Assembly (NCBI GenBank): GCA_030247885.1
Contig: JAPDRO010000013.1
Span: forward strand, 186,001 to 250,000
Source: Taxawa tesnikishii (nom. ined.)
Lineage: Eukaryota; Ascomycota; Dothideomycetes; Dothideales
DNA: 64,000 nt
Direction: 5' to 3'
The translations under genes were made by a program, and so were the position numbers. Under the pieces are notes generated by a model, which made no database searches, had not been told where the DNA came from, and saw nothing but the letters and a program-made list of their open reading frames with translations. Below, piece by piece: positions 20,707 through 31,430 of this stretch (the stretch's first letter is position 1; the number at the start of each line of letters is the position of its first letter).

Positions 20707-21940
20707 TCAAGAGGCCTGTACGTCCTCCATTTGATCCTGCTCACCGTCCTGTGCCTCATCCTGCGGCTCAGTCTGCTCAACAACGTCCTCACCAAGTTCG
20801 ATCTGGACTCGTTCCTTTCTAGTCATGGGCCGCTTCTTCTTACGTCCGCTGGGATCTTTCCTGGGTGCGCTGATCGCATCAAGGTACTCTTCGTTCGTCA
20901 TGGTAGATTTGAGTCGAGGCGCATTTTCCGGGTCTTTGAGGAAGAGCTTGTCGCGGTAGGAATCATATGATTCTTGCAGCTGAGCTTGTTAATGTGCGGT
21001 GTCCAAGTGACATCTCGAGTCATGGCTTACGTCTTCGTCGTAGTAATACAGCCTCGTCCATGGTTCCTCCTGGGCGAGTTGAAGCAGGTTCTTTGCTCTC
21101 AGCACTGCACTGTCATCGCCATCGCGGGTGTCTTTGAAAGTTTGCGTCATGGCACGCGCTTGTGCTTGTGGGCGCGGAGCACCGTCCTCGGCGTCGAGTT
21201 GTCTGTTACGAATTGACTCCATGTGCGTTGCTGCATCCAGGTGATGGAACTGTGGGCGCATCTGTACAACACCGGTTACTTTCGTGAGGTGTAGCTCGTC
21301 TGGCTTTTGTCAGCACACTGCCCTTGCACCATTCTGAGTCTTAAGGCTAGCAGACGTACTGCCAACGAAAGCGCCTAGCATGTAGTTTGGCTGCAAGCCC
21401 GTCTCATCCTTCACGATCTGTCCTCCAAGCGTCTGCTTGCGAAAGACATTACCCCTGTTTACAGCGTCCTGGAATCTGGCAAGGCTTGAGTCCATGGACT
21501 GTTCTTGCGCCTCGCCACCACGTGAGCCTGCTCCGCGCCCTCTGGGCACCGGCACAGGTGCGAATCCAGCAGCAGCACCAAACGTTGACACGCCAGCAGC
21601 TTGTGCTTTACGCATGGCATCGCCCCAGACGAGACCCTGACGCTTGTTGAAGTTGACGCTGGCGTTCATCTCGACGTCCATTTCCATGAATCCGGCGCCG
21701 GGCTTGATGCGCATCTCTGTTGGCATAGCCCCATGACGGTCGTTGTATGGCTGCTCACGGTTCCGGATAGGATATTGCAGCAGATATATCTTCTCGGCCA
21801 GGTCGGGGGTTATGAAGACATCGTACTCGGCCGTTACAGGGTCCTCATCCTCGGCGTGCAATCTTGCTAGAACATGGTCAGGGTCGGTCGACTTTAAGTC
21901 AAGCCGAATAGCAGAGAAGATAACGAGTCTTACAAGGCAT
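20707..21940 (-). CDS. RPC37: RNA polymerase III subunit RPC5 (Rpc37-like)
   Basis: Four exons: a 7-base first exon (21940-21934, ATGCCTT), 21866-21360, 21299-21031 and 20979-20707; 351 residues. RPC5/Rpc37 pairs with Rpc53 in the TFIIF-like subcomplex of RNA polymerase III and acts in initiation and termination. Visible family text: AEYDVFITPDLAEKIYLLQY with PIRNREQPY near residue 20, then MRIKPGAGFMEMDVEM and NFNKRQGLVWGDAMRKAQ, QTLGGQIV near 140, and a middle block MRPQFHHLDA. The C-terminal third is charged (GRKKKRPMTRKERVQIELGE) and ends acidic. The tiny start exon is inferred because the reading frame would otherwise have no convincing start; its intron (67 bases, GTAAGA, CTGAC branch, CTAG) joins in phase. 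An unspliced reading would add about 55 wrong residues. Confidence 0.85.
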
Positions 21941-23364
21941 CTTCGCGGCTCGTAAGTATGGTATTGTAGAATGAATAGTTGAAGTTTAGTCACATCTGGC
22001 ATGTGATATTTGCGAGCAACGCTGAGGATCATTCTCAGAGAAAATGAACAGGACGGGACTTCCGATGACTAAGCAAAGTCATAAGGCAGACACCGCGCAG
22101 CGAAAATGATACGCCTGATTACGATCGCCAAGAGATGCCACTGTTTTGCTTGTGCACTCCACCAGATAGATGCAACACAACGACACGCCCGCAGTCAAGG
22201 AGGGTGATGCATCGGAGTTTAGGGACATTTATGAGGACTTGACTGTTGTCACAAGCCCATCAGCACAGCGGCAAAAAAGTGCGTTGACGTTTTCGCCCGA
22301 CCACTAGGAGGATATTAGCGTATGGATTGTAGTGCGTAGGAGGTGATACTGACGAGGCTCGAACTCTGAACCTTGAGATAATTTCGGATACAACATATCC
22401 TTAAAAGTCTCACGCGCTGACCAATTGTGCCAGCCGGGCTAAAGCCACCTGCCGTTGAAGCTTTCTATCTGAACAAAAATCATATGTACTTTTTTTGCGC
22501 TAGTGATCCACATCAGTCGGCCCGACTTATAACGAACCTCGCTGTTCATCGTCATCCCTAAAGCACCAGTCCGTTTCAACAGCACAATTTCTTTCATGAA
22601 GCAAGCACACAAGTGCGGTTCCGGCATGCCCCTCATATCTCTGCATAGAAAGACATTGGTGTTCGTGTACATGCATGCGACCGGCGGTGTTAGGTCCTTG
22701 GTTTTTCATCAACGCCACTGATTCCGCTGTACGACTATAGGCATCTTGGTCCTCGAAAATCTGCCGGAGAATTCGAGTAGAGGCTGTCGTAATTCCAACA
22801 ACTAAGATAGCACACGATTATCGTGACTTTCTTGAGTGCTACCGGAGCGTTGCAGCTGACCTCGAACGTGGACCTTTGACTGTGTGAAACTAACAGCTCG
22901 TTTACAGACTCCCTCTGGCAAAGGAACCTTACACTTGCGTTCTAATGGGTCGAAGCATGCGATGGTCAAACACTCCGACTTCCCGGTTGCTAGTTGAAGA
23001 CACCGACCTCTGAAATCGTTGGACGGCGACCAACCTTCTATTGCATCTTCACCCATCTTGTAAATATGACTGTGCCTGTGACTGCCCGCGAAAGATGGAC
23101 TCATGATCCTCGATGACTCCCGATACTCTCAACATGTGAACGTTTACTTCTGACGCCTGGTGATCCTCCCAGAACCTTCTAGCACGTGTGAAAGCAGGTT
23201 CACGCCCTCTCCCATCTTTCTGCTCGCCTTCCTCTCTTCCTCCCTGCAAGTCAAGGAGGAGGATCATCCGACAACAGACTGGACACAATCACGTGCGGGT
23301 CCCGTTGTTTCATTAGCGTTGAGCTGGTCTGCAGAGGGATGTTGAGCCTTCAACATACTGTCAC
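21941..23364. other. Intergenic with a tRNA-like relic
   Basis: About 1.4 kb between RPC5 and CHMP7, both on the minus strand, so it should hold the RPC5 promoter at its left. Apart from the tRNA-Lys-like sequence described separately I see no gene. A frame of about 100 codons at 22802-23104 (-) has no family I know. Confidence 0.5.
22344..22439 (-). pseudogene. tRNA-Lys(UUU)-like sequence, degenerate
   Basis: Reading the minus strand from 22439: a 5' acceptor half GCCCGGC, a D-arm-like GGCACAATTGGTCAGCGC, an anticodon stem TGAGA/TCTCA with loop CTTTTA and anticodon TTT, and between loop positions 37 and 38 an intron-like insert with a hairpin (GGATA...TATCC). A TTCGAGC T-loop follows, but its stem is poor and the 3' acceptor strand does not pair with the 5' one. 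So it looks like a tRNA-Lys gene with a decayed 3' half. A related piece lies at 25545-25610. Confidence 0.55.
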
Positions 23365-24953
23365 TCATGTCGCCGGCTCCGCTTGCCGTTCTTGCTGCCC
23401 AGAATCCTTGGGATCAACTTCCATCTCATCAGCCTCCTGACCCTGCGTCTCCTCTTTCTCTTTTCCGGCCTTTTCTCCCTCCGAGGGCTCCCTTCCCGGC
23501 ACGTCCAGTTCCTGCAATCTCCTCTTCATCTCCTCCGCCTCCTTGCTCTCCCTCTCCTCTCTCGCTCTCCTCTCCGCCGCTTCCCTCTTCTCCCTCTCCT
23601 CCCGCTCTAGATTCTCCATCTCTTCGTCAACTTCACCCTCATCCACCCCTTCGACACCAGCTTCGTTCAGTACGCGTCCAACCTCATCCACATCCGCCAT
23701 CTCCTCCCGAAGTTTGTCTACGACGTTCTCTACACCCTCTACACCGCCAACCTCCTTGTTCAAGCTTCGTAATACGGAGGCGGAGGACTCCATGACGCGT
23801 ACCACGGCGACTTGGTCGCTTGCCTGTTCGATCTTGGCGTAGACATCCTCGAGCTGAGCCAGCGTCGCCGTACGCTTTTCTAGTGTGCTTTCCGCTAGTT
23901 TTTTCGACCGTAAGGAGGATTTGGCTTGGGTCGTTTGTCTCTTGGACACGGCTTCTCGCGTCGCGAAGTCCAGAGCGTCGATCCGGGACTGTAGGGCTAA
24001 GGTTTGGGTTTCTAGTGTTGCGATCAAGGTCCGCAAGGAAGCGATGTTCTCGTCTTGTTCGGTCACAGGTTCCGGCGATGCGGAGGTGGATGGTTTGAAT
24101 TTGATGGTGTTGCCGGAAGAACTGCATGCCAGCGTGGGCTTCTCCCGGGTGAGGTAGGCGAGGAGGATGGAGAAATCCGTACTGCTGAGGGCAGTGTTGG
24201 TTGACGATCCTGACGATAAAACGTGCGCAAATTCGGATTCAAAGAGCTCCCGTGAGTAGATGCGCGAGGTGAGAGATGACCCGTTCTGCGCCGCTTTTGC
24301 GAGGACAGCATTCGCTGCAGCCTGGGAATTTCCGTTTCAGCACATTCGCTCGTCGAGTACTTCTGCCGCCGATGGCGTGAACCCAGAACATACCTCCACG
24401 TTAGCCATAACCACGAAGTCGCCCACAGCCAGCTTGTCCTGTCCCCCACCGAAACCCAAGCCCAGCTGTTTCAATCCCCAACTGACAACCTGCCACGGGC
24501 TCGGAATCCAGCTCTTTGCATACACGCTCGTCTTCGCATTCAGATAGTCTCTTAGCGGAATAAGCTCCTTTCTGTCCACGGCGTCTTGTATCACAGCACC
24601 CAGTGCGAGCGGCCGGCCCCATTGTTGGGTCTGCAGCGCTCGTTCGAGCTCATTGCCTGATGCGAACGAAAGTTGACTGTTTTCAGCGGTTCCGGTACGT
24701 GATGAGGGAAGAAGACCGGCTCGCGATGCGGCGGTCAAGGCGCGCAGCCAGGCGGATGAGTTTGCTTGATAGCCGTCGGGGTTTGTCGATTTTTGCAGGC
24801 GGAAATCAGAGTAGAGAGAGGTTAGGCGGTTGCGACTAGGCGTATGGTTAGTTACGTGTGCACGTTGTATACAGGAGGATGAAAGAAAATTGCACGTGTG
24901 TACCTACGAAAGGCCTCCTCATGGGTACGTAGGAAGTCGAGCAGATCGCTCAT
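23365..24953 (-). CDS. CHM7: ESCRT-III-like Snf7 family protein CHMP7/Chm7
   Basis: Three exons (24953-24904, 24835-24394, 24321-23365), 482 residues. CHMP7/Chm7 recruits ESCRT-III to the inner nuclear membrane for envelope sealing and pore quality control. The N-terminal part has the family pattern: MSDLLDFLRTHEEAFRRNRL after splicing, SLYSDFRLQKSTNPDGY, and a winged-helix region with PLRDYLNAKTSVYAKSWIPS and a WQVVSWGLKQLGLGF segment where relatives place a membrane-contacting helix. The Snf7 coiled coil starts at about residue 255 (ENIASLRTLIATLETQTLAL) and contains LRSLNKEVGGVEGVENVVDK and VDEVGRVLNEAG. The end is a long Glu/Arg charged helix. The 50-base first exon and the 68- and 72-base introns join in phase; the second intron carries GCTGA before its CAG. 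Confidence 0.88.
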
Positions 24954-26757
24954 TGTCGCGGCGAGAGCGGAAGTCCAGGGTCCCCTATGTTGCCCCAGAA
25001 GCGACTGTCTATACTCTGCAATATGAGGTCGGGACGGAGTCTGAACAACCAGAGATTATCGCATCGAGCGTTATGGTTTGGATAGGGTGAACCGACTGTT
25101 GCAAACGAAGTTGGGTTGTCAGTGTCACATGTCAAACAACGTCACTCGTGGACCGCCATCTTCACTTCTAACATCACGCCGCAAGTGCAAAAAGACTTAC
25201 TCGGCCGCGGAAGACGTAGCATACAGATTCACGACGTTTACGGGAGATGTAGCGTCCCTAGCTCTCCGGGCAATTTGATGTTGACTTAGATGGGCAGATG
25301 AGCATGACACCGTCATCAGCCTCAATCTGGGCCCTTGTGATGGTAGTAAATCGGCAACGACTGATGGATTGCTGAGAACACTCGGCAAACGGCTTCCAGA
25401 GGACCCGTAAGACGGTCTGCGGAACGACTTCATGCTTCTTGGTTCTCGGAAGATCTGTCGAATGAGTCCAAGCAGAAACCATTTCAACGCCGCTGCAAGA
25501 TCATTGCTTGATGAGTGTGACCTCCCAGATATCCTTGACGAGCCCCTGGTCTGAGCCCTGAGATGATCTCGGATACAACGTATCCTTAGAGTCTCATGCG
25601 CGCTACGCGCGCTCCCGTTGTGGTTTCATTCCGAATGTATGGATCTTCGACATCCAACGCGGCGACGGACATCAACGCGGATCCGCGGAGCTGAGGAAGA
25701 GTATCTAGGTTCAGGAGCCGTTGGTGACAAAATGATCTGCTCCACGGATACAGATGGTCGACCGACTGATGGAGCTGCTTCTCTAGTTCTGCTGCCATCG
25801 ACCAAGAGATAATGAGCCTAGGTCACCTTCTTCGTAATGTACTCCTTTGAGAACTACAACAACTTCACCGCGGAGAGCCTAAAGTTACTCAAGAATCGCC
25901 TCCACATTCTGAAAGGCCTGAAAGCAATCCAAAAGTACATTTGCATCTTGGAAGCCTTGAAGCCGGATGGTGACAACCTGAGAAATCGAGGCAACTGACA
26001 ATTTGACAGATACTCCGTTTCTCCACTTCACATGAAAGATACCTATGCCCTTGTTGGGCCTCTCAGAATGTACAGTTTGACTTTTAGAGAGGCCTAAAGG
26101 CATGTGGCGACAATGTAAGAAAATCTCTAAAACGTACCTCACTCTCATCTCGAGCCACTACAACGACCGAGACTACGGCAACACGGCTGCCGACACAGCG
26201 AGCTGGTCGCTGGATAACCACCTTGCGGCGTTCCTGGTTCGTTACTTCCCTGAGCCGGGCAGTGAGAGAGAACTATTCCGCAAATTTCGCTTATCGCAGT
26301 ATGCGCACATTGCAAAGGTCCCATTGCGCTTACAGTTCCATGACTGCCAAAAAGAACAAGGACAATCTTGACACTGAGAATTCTAGGGACGGCGCGCAGT
26401 CTTACGTCGAGTTTTGAGGGAGAAGAGCACTCGCCAGCAGGATCGAGAGCGCAGGGGCAGAAGGACATGACAGCGGGAGATCGATCAGCTTACGGAACAG
26501 AATATTGCAGACATGATATTGAATTGGTGGAAAAATTGAAGAACTTCTCGGCAGAGGTTCAGGGTAGCAGGCGGCTTATAACGGTAGGTTTACTGACAGT
26601 GCATTCAGGTTTGTTGTTCAAAAAGCATGGGCATCGCAACCTAAAGCTTCCAAGAGCGGCGGCAAGACCACTGCCGCTTGCGATTGTCGCCGTCATAATC
26701 AGAATCTGTCGGTATCTGCGCATTCGACGACACACCAAACAATGAGATTGTTTTCTC
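24954..26757. other. Intergenic with possible relics
   Basis: About 1.8 kb. It contains a partial tRNA-Lys-like sequence (next entry) and a 54-codon plus-strand frame starting near 25837 (MYSFENYNNFTAESLKLLKN) that I cannot assign. Downstream frames to 26745 are short and broken. The composition is close to that of genes, so decayed coding sequence is possible. Confidence 0.4.
25545..25610 (-). pseudogene. Partial tRNA-Lys-like sequence
   Basis: On the minus strand: GCGCATGAGACTCTAAGGAT, then a hairpin GGATACGTTGTATCC, then ATCTCAGGGCTC and further on GGCTCGTCA. This matches the copy at 22344-22439 in anticodon stem, intron-like hairpin and the odd 3' text CTCGTCA, but its 5' half and T loop are lost and one loop base is missing. 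It is not a functional tRNA. Confidence 0.5.
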
Positions 26758-28502
26758 TCAGTTCTCTACCTTCGGCGGCGGGTGCCTCATTCTCCACCTC
26801 TTTCCAAACACCTGTGTTGACACGACGCCGACAAGAAAAGCAACCCCCAGCACCATTGCTTGGCATCCAAAGGTTACCGCAGCACCGGAGGTTGCTATCC
26901 ACTTGAGCTGGAAGTAGCCAACACAGAAGCCACCGGTCGTACGCCAAAAATTGATGATGCTCGCCACGAGCGACGCGTGATTAGGGAAGGAATCCAAGCA
27001 GTACGCGCTGACCGCGGTGGTAGCAGCAATCATGGCAAACGCAACGCAAGACCACGCCACCAGCAGGGCCATCCAGTGCAACGCGTGCTGTAGCGCCTGC
27101 CCGTACAGGACGAGGCCCGCAAACCCGATCAAGGTAGGGGCGTAAGTACCCCATAGCCGGTTCTCGAGGCTGTAAGAGCCGTTGTGGGTACGAATGTAGC
27201 GCGCACAAAGCCAGTCATTGAACCACTGACCCCAAATTTCGCCGATGACGGCGCCAATCATTGGGGCTACCCAGCTTGCGGCTTCGGCGTTAGAGCTGAA
27301 CGAGTAAGGCGGAGGGACCACGAGCTGGGATATCGTTGTGTTAATGCCGATGACCCAGGCAATTAAAACCATTACATATATGGCAGCTGGAAGAGGTGTT
27401 GTCAGCATGTGCGGCGTTCCGGAGGCGTATGTTCTACTTACTGATGGGAAGGATCTGCGGACGTATTTGGATGGCCAAGATGTCTTTGCAAACGGTCCAT
27501 ATGGAAGGTCTTCCAGCCATCTTTGCCCCGGTGATTCCAAGCAGCAATCCGACTCTTGCGACCAGCCCCTTCCTCTCCGAGCCACTGTTGCCAAGGTTGC
27601 TTCTGTCGTACAGGGTCTCTTGACCGAAAACAATGATCACCAAAGTGGATGCGCCATGCAATGCAGCCAAAACACCATAGTCAGCACGCCAGGAGACCGC
27701 TCCGATCAACCAGGCCGCAACGAAAGGACCCAGGAACGGACCGCCCAGCAGGCAAAATACCCAGATGTTGACCTTCCTAGCACGTTCATGAAAGAAGAAC
27801 ATGTCGTGGACAACGCTGAGACCGACGACCTGTGGAGCCGAGTTGACGAATCCCTGAAGGGTGCGAAAGGCAGCGAAGCAGGCATAGTTCGGGCTTAGAG
27901 CCGCGGCCATGACCATGAGGGCACAAAGGAATTGACTCCAGAAGAGGATCGGCAGACGACCGAAGCGTTGGACAAGGGGCACGGCAATGAGACCGCCGGG
28001 ACCTTGCATAAAGAGGCCTCCAGTGACCGAGTTGGCCGTCGCCGGAATGCTCATATGGAAGTCTGGTGCTTGTGCTTGGAAGAGGACGGTGCCTGATGAA
28101 AGTAAAAATCATTACAGTTCATGCATTATTGGCGGAATATCTGACCGTAAGTCATGCCGAAGTCAGTGAGCTATGCCCGTGTCAGCTTGGGCATGTCCAT
28201 CAACCTGCGCCGCTAGGATATCGAGCGAATGCACTTACCAAAGACGCAAACACCAGAGAGAACAAGACAAGATGCTTCTTCTTCCACGTCCAATTCAGCG
28301 GATCTGCAGGGTCATCCGAGGGTTGAGGAATGAGGATAGTCATGCCGTCTTTGGCAACCTTCAGGCTGCTGTCCGCATTCGAGAGACGTGTCACCTGTAG
28401 GTCACCATGGCCTTCCATGTACGAGCCACTCTCAACATCTTGGGTTCCCTGAGCAATGACATTCTTTTCAGACTTTTGAGGCGGGGTAGGTAATGCTTCC
28501 AT
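26758..28502 (-). CDS. MFS transporter, DHA1-like
   Basis: Four exons: 28502-28239, a 25-base exon 28170-28146, 28092-27442 and 27386-26758; 522 residues. A major facilitator superfamily drug:proton antiporter type. The cytosolic N terminus ends DDPADPLNWTWKKKHLVLF, the usual entry to helix 1, and the tiny second exon supplies LTDFGMTYG at the end of helix 1. VQRFGRLPILFWSQFLCALM is the loop 2-3 region, FVNSAPQVVGLSVVHDMFFF with HERARKVNIWVFCLLGGPFLGP spans helices 4-5, and the second half carries WVAPMIGAVIGEIWGQWFND and SIINFWRTTGGFCVGYFQ. About 12 hydrophobic segments fit. Substrate is unknown. It is divergent from an O-methyltransferase gene 915 bases away. All four joins keep phase and no break is seen. 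Confidence 0.88.
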
Positions 28503-29417
28503 TGTCCAACGTTAACAATTGCACCGTCGTAGAAGCGAGATCGTGGCAACGAACGGCTGAAGACCGTCAAAAGGACTGGAAGGAGTCTGAACGGCCTCGA
28601 GAGAGGAGGTAGATGGCAGTATATATTGCAAAAGGACAACACATTCGCGAGTGCAATAGATGAGAGAACGAAGCTAGGCCTGAGGGCTGGACCATACCAA
28701 TGACGAGACAAGGTGAGGAAGGGAATCCGGAAACTTTCCCGTAGGTTTAGGCTTCCGCCCGAACGTGCCGTTCCCCTCTCCCGACAGTGTGGAGAAGGAG
28801 CTTGTCAGTTTGTTAGCCATGGCTCGCAGCCGGGGTTCGAGCATACGCCACAACCAATGCATTGCTTGACCGCAGCTCTTTGTGCTGGCCGATTTGATCG
28901 CTAGTTAAAACTCCGAAACCCTAGAAGCCGCTTACTATACTTAGAGGGTTCCGCGGTTTAACTAACGATCGCATCTGCTAGTATAAGAACAAGACTTCGA
29001 ACCCACCAATAGGGTCTGCTCCGTCATCCATCAGGTGCCGATCTTCAGCAGGGAAACAATCCATAGAGCTTAGAGAAGGTCCGAGGACGCTCTATCAGAT
29101 GTCTCGAACCATCACCAAGGAACCGACCTTTTGTATAAATTGATCCTACCTCCTTGGCAATGCAACAGCTCGATCTAATTCGTCAACTGGAAAGATCTGC
29201 GGCATAAGACTTCATAATCCTTCATAAGCATGGTCCGGGGCGGTGAGTGCTTGGTCGACGTTTTTATCATGGATTTGAGCACCGTTGGCCGGAATGACTC
29301 CTCGCAGAGAGGGGTCGCTTTCCTGCAAGGTACTTGTTAAACCCTGCCACCGACCCCTCCCTCCTAACTTGTAGCTGCGTACCTACTGCTCCGTCACCAT
29401 TCTCCAAAGCACTCAAG
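28503..29417. promoter_or_regulatory. Divergent intergenic region, MFS / O-methyltransferase
   Basis: This 915-base gap must hold the promoters of both flanking genes. It contains the 75-bp foldback described separately and a TATA-like TTGTATAAATTG near 29133 facing the methyltransferase. No open frame here resembles a gene. Shared control of the two genes is an inference from the arrangement. Confidence 0.45.
28896..28970. repeat. 75-bp imperfect inverted repeat (foldback)
   Basis: The left arm starts GATCGCTAGTTAAA and runs through CCGAAACCCTAGAAG; the right arm, read on the other strand, is GATCGTTAGTTAAA and on through CGGAACCCTCTAAG. Arms of about 31 bases match at most positions, around a loop of about a dozen bases. 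It could be a tiny foldback element or a regulatory palindrome; it lies between the divergent MFS and methyltransferase genes. Confidence 0.7.
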
Positions 29418-30789
29418 ATGGGAGGAGACTCAACCTACATCCAGTCTTTAGTTGATCAGATTCAGAAAACGGCGGCTGAGACCAACGACCTTGGCCAAGA
29501 CGGGACTGCGAGAGCGAAACTCCTCCAGCTATCCAGACAATTGACGGGGCAACTGGAGCAGCCTGATGAGCTCATCTCTAATGTGGCCTTCTCGGCACGT
29601 ACACAACCCAGCAATGTTTGCGGCGAGTCTGTATCACTAACGTAGAGGTAGGGAGGCCGGAATATGTGTGTTCGGGTGGCAGACGACCTGAAGCTCTTCG
29701 ATCTTTTGGCCGAGGAGAGTCCTCAGACCGCACAGCAGCTTGCAGAAACCAGCAACGCAGAAGAGCTTCTGGTCATCCGCATTATGCGCGTGCTTGTCGG
29801 AATGGGTATGGCTGCACAAGTAGACAAAACGAGCTACGCAGCTACTCCAGCAACTCGACAGATGACGCTGCCGTCCGTGCGGGCAGGAATTAGATTCTTG
29901 TAAGCAACGTTTGTTTGTCATGTTTCTGCTTGGAGAAGCCAACCATCCTCACTGGCCAGTTACGAAGAAGGATTGCCGGTTGTGCATGTCGCCCCAGCAT
30001 ACTTTAAGTCAAACTCGTACCAAACACCGAAATCGATGTATGACGGCCCGTTCCAATATGCGTTCGATACGAAGGAGCAGTGCTTCGAGTACTGGTCAAA
30101 GAAGCCAGGCGTGATGGAAAACTTCAACACCTTTATGCAGGGACTGTTCGGCACGCCAATGCGCCTGGGCTGGACAGACTGGTTTCCGGCGAAAGAGGCG
30201 GTTCTTGATGGGTTCGACGAATCCAGATCCGAATATGCGTTCGTGGATGTGGGAGGAGGTCGAGGACATGAGGGTGAAGCGGTGTTGAAGAAGTACCCGG
30301 GCGTTAAAGGCCGATTCGTAGTCGAGGATCTTCCATTCGTCATCAACGACATAGAGAACTTGAATCCGCGCATCGAGAGGCTGGCGCATGACTTTACGCA
30401 GCCGCAGCCGGTCAAAGGTGAGACCGGTCTCCGATAGGGTCCTTCGCATTCGTGCAAGCTGACAATGCCTAGGCGCGCGAGCGTATTTTCTGCAAAACAT
30501 CTTGCACAACTGGGCGGATCCTGTGTGCCATACCATCCTGACGCAGCTAGCCACGGCTATGATCCCCGGCTATTCGAAACTGTTGATCGGCAATATCATC
30601 ATTCCAGACACAAACGCATCCTTGCGGCAGTCTGGGCTGGATATTGCCATGCTCGTCCTGCACAGCGGTTCTCAAAGGGGTGAAGCGGAATGGAGTACAC
30701 TACTAGATAGAGCAGGTTTCAAGGTGGTAAAGTTCTGGCATCCTCCGGGCGATGGAGACGGCATTGTCGAGGCTGAGTTGAAAGGATAA
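29418..30789 (+). CDS. SAM-dependent O-methyltransferase
   Basis: Four exons (29418-29598, 29656-29899, 29960-30417, 30473-30789), 399 residues. It has the plan of fungal class II O-methyltransferases that methylate phenolic or polyketide hydroxyls: a dimerisation/winged-helix N half (VRVADDLKLFDLLAEESPQT, AATPATRQM-like text), motif I FVDVGGGRGHEGEAVLKKYP near residue 235, VVEDLPFVINDI for the adenine-ring acidic residue, and YFLQNILHNWADPVCHTIL, where the His is the usual catalytic base. The end LLDRAGFKVVKFWHPPGDGD and IVEAELKG is typical. Introns are 54-60 bases; the first acceptor (GGGAG) is the least certain. The ATG used (MGGDSTYIQSLVDQI) gives the conserved first helix; an upstream ATG at 29334 is out of place. 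It is divergent from an MFS exporter, an arrangement common in small metabolite groups, but no synthase is near. Confidence 0.85.
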
Positions 30790-31230
30790 GCTCACGGTGT
30801 ATTGCCGTCGGGAATGCAATCGAAGTATGTCTGCTTGTGCCGCATAATGTGCTGCGACTTGTGTCAACCATCATGGGAGTTGCCAACGGTTTTGATCAAC
30901 TCAAAGGAAGGAGATATCCAGATGAATCATAGAGCTTCAAAACGGAAAGACAGGAAGTGTATGTAGGTAGAGCAGCGTGGAGCGTGGAGAGAACACGTGC
31001 GCGACGCGTGGGGGTCGCGTGGGGGCGCGTCCTTCCGCTTTGTCTCATGAAACACGTCAACACGGGCTGGTATAATACGGACTCAAAGAGTTCCACTCTA
31101 ACACGCGAACAAGTTCTGAATTTGTTTTGCCGCGATTCAGGTATGTATAGATGCGACTGAAGAGCGCGCGATTGTACTTCAGCACCAGCCTTCTCCAAAT
31201 TCACACGTCCCCTGTCCCAACGCAGCCATC
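30790..31230. other. Intergenic
   Basis: About 440 bases after the methyltransferase stop. Short frames on both strands only; nothing recognised. Confidence 0.4.
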
Positions 31231-31430
31231 TCAAGCCTTCTCGGCGACCTCGACCTGACCAGCGCTCAACTTGCGGCCAGCAACGTCGTTGACGGTAAGG
31301 TTCTTCTCCCTCGCCTCATTGATCAAAGCATTCAGCTTGCTGTTGCCAGGGTCGGTATGCCATGGCTTGGGGCCGCCAGGCGCGAACATCCCTTCAATTT
31401 CTTCCAAACTCTTGTTGCAGTACCTCTGTC
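31231..31430 (-). pseudogene. C-terminal relic of a sugar/quinate transporter
   Basis: A frame ending at the TGA at 31231 reads NKSLEEIEGMFAPGGPKPWH, then TDPGNSKLNALINEAREKNL and TVNDVAGRKLSAGQVEVAEK. This is the cytosolic tail that follows helix 12 in fungal MFS sugar and quinate permeases. Upstream the similarity stops at once: no membrane helices follow on either strand, only low-complexity text. The t-rich and cccc-gct repeats near 31440-31480 may mark the deletion point. I take it as the leftover of a deleted transporter gene. Confidence 0.6.

Noticed and set aside
25885-26148. An 87-codon minus-strand frame
   Set aside because: It mirrors a plus-strand frame over the same bases and neither resembles a known protein.
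28200-30789. A full secondary-metabolite gene cluster
   Set aside because: There is a methyltransferase and an exporter but no polyketide synthase, peptide synthetase or terpene cyclase in the window.
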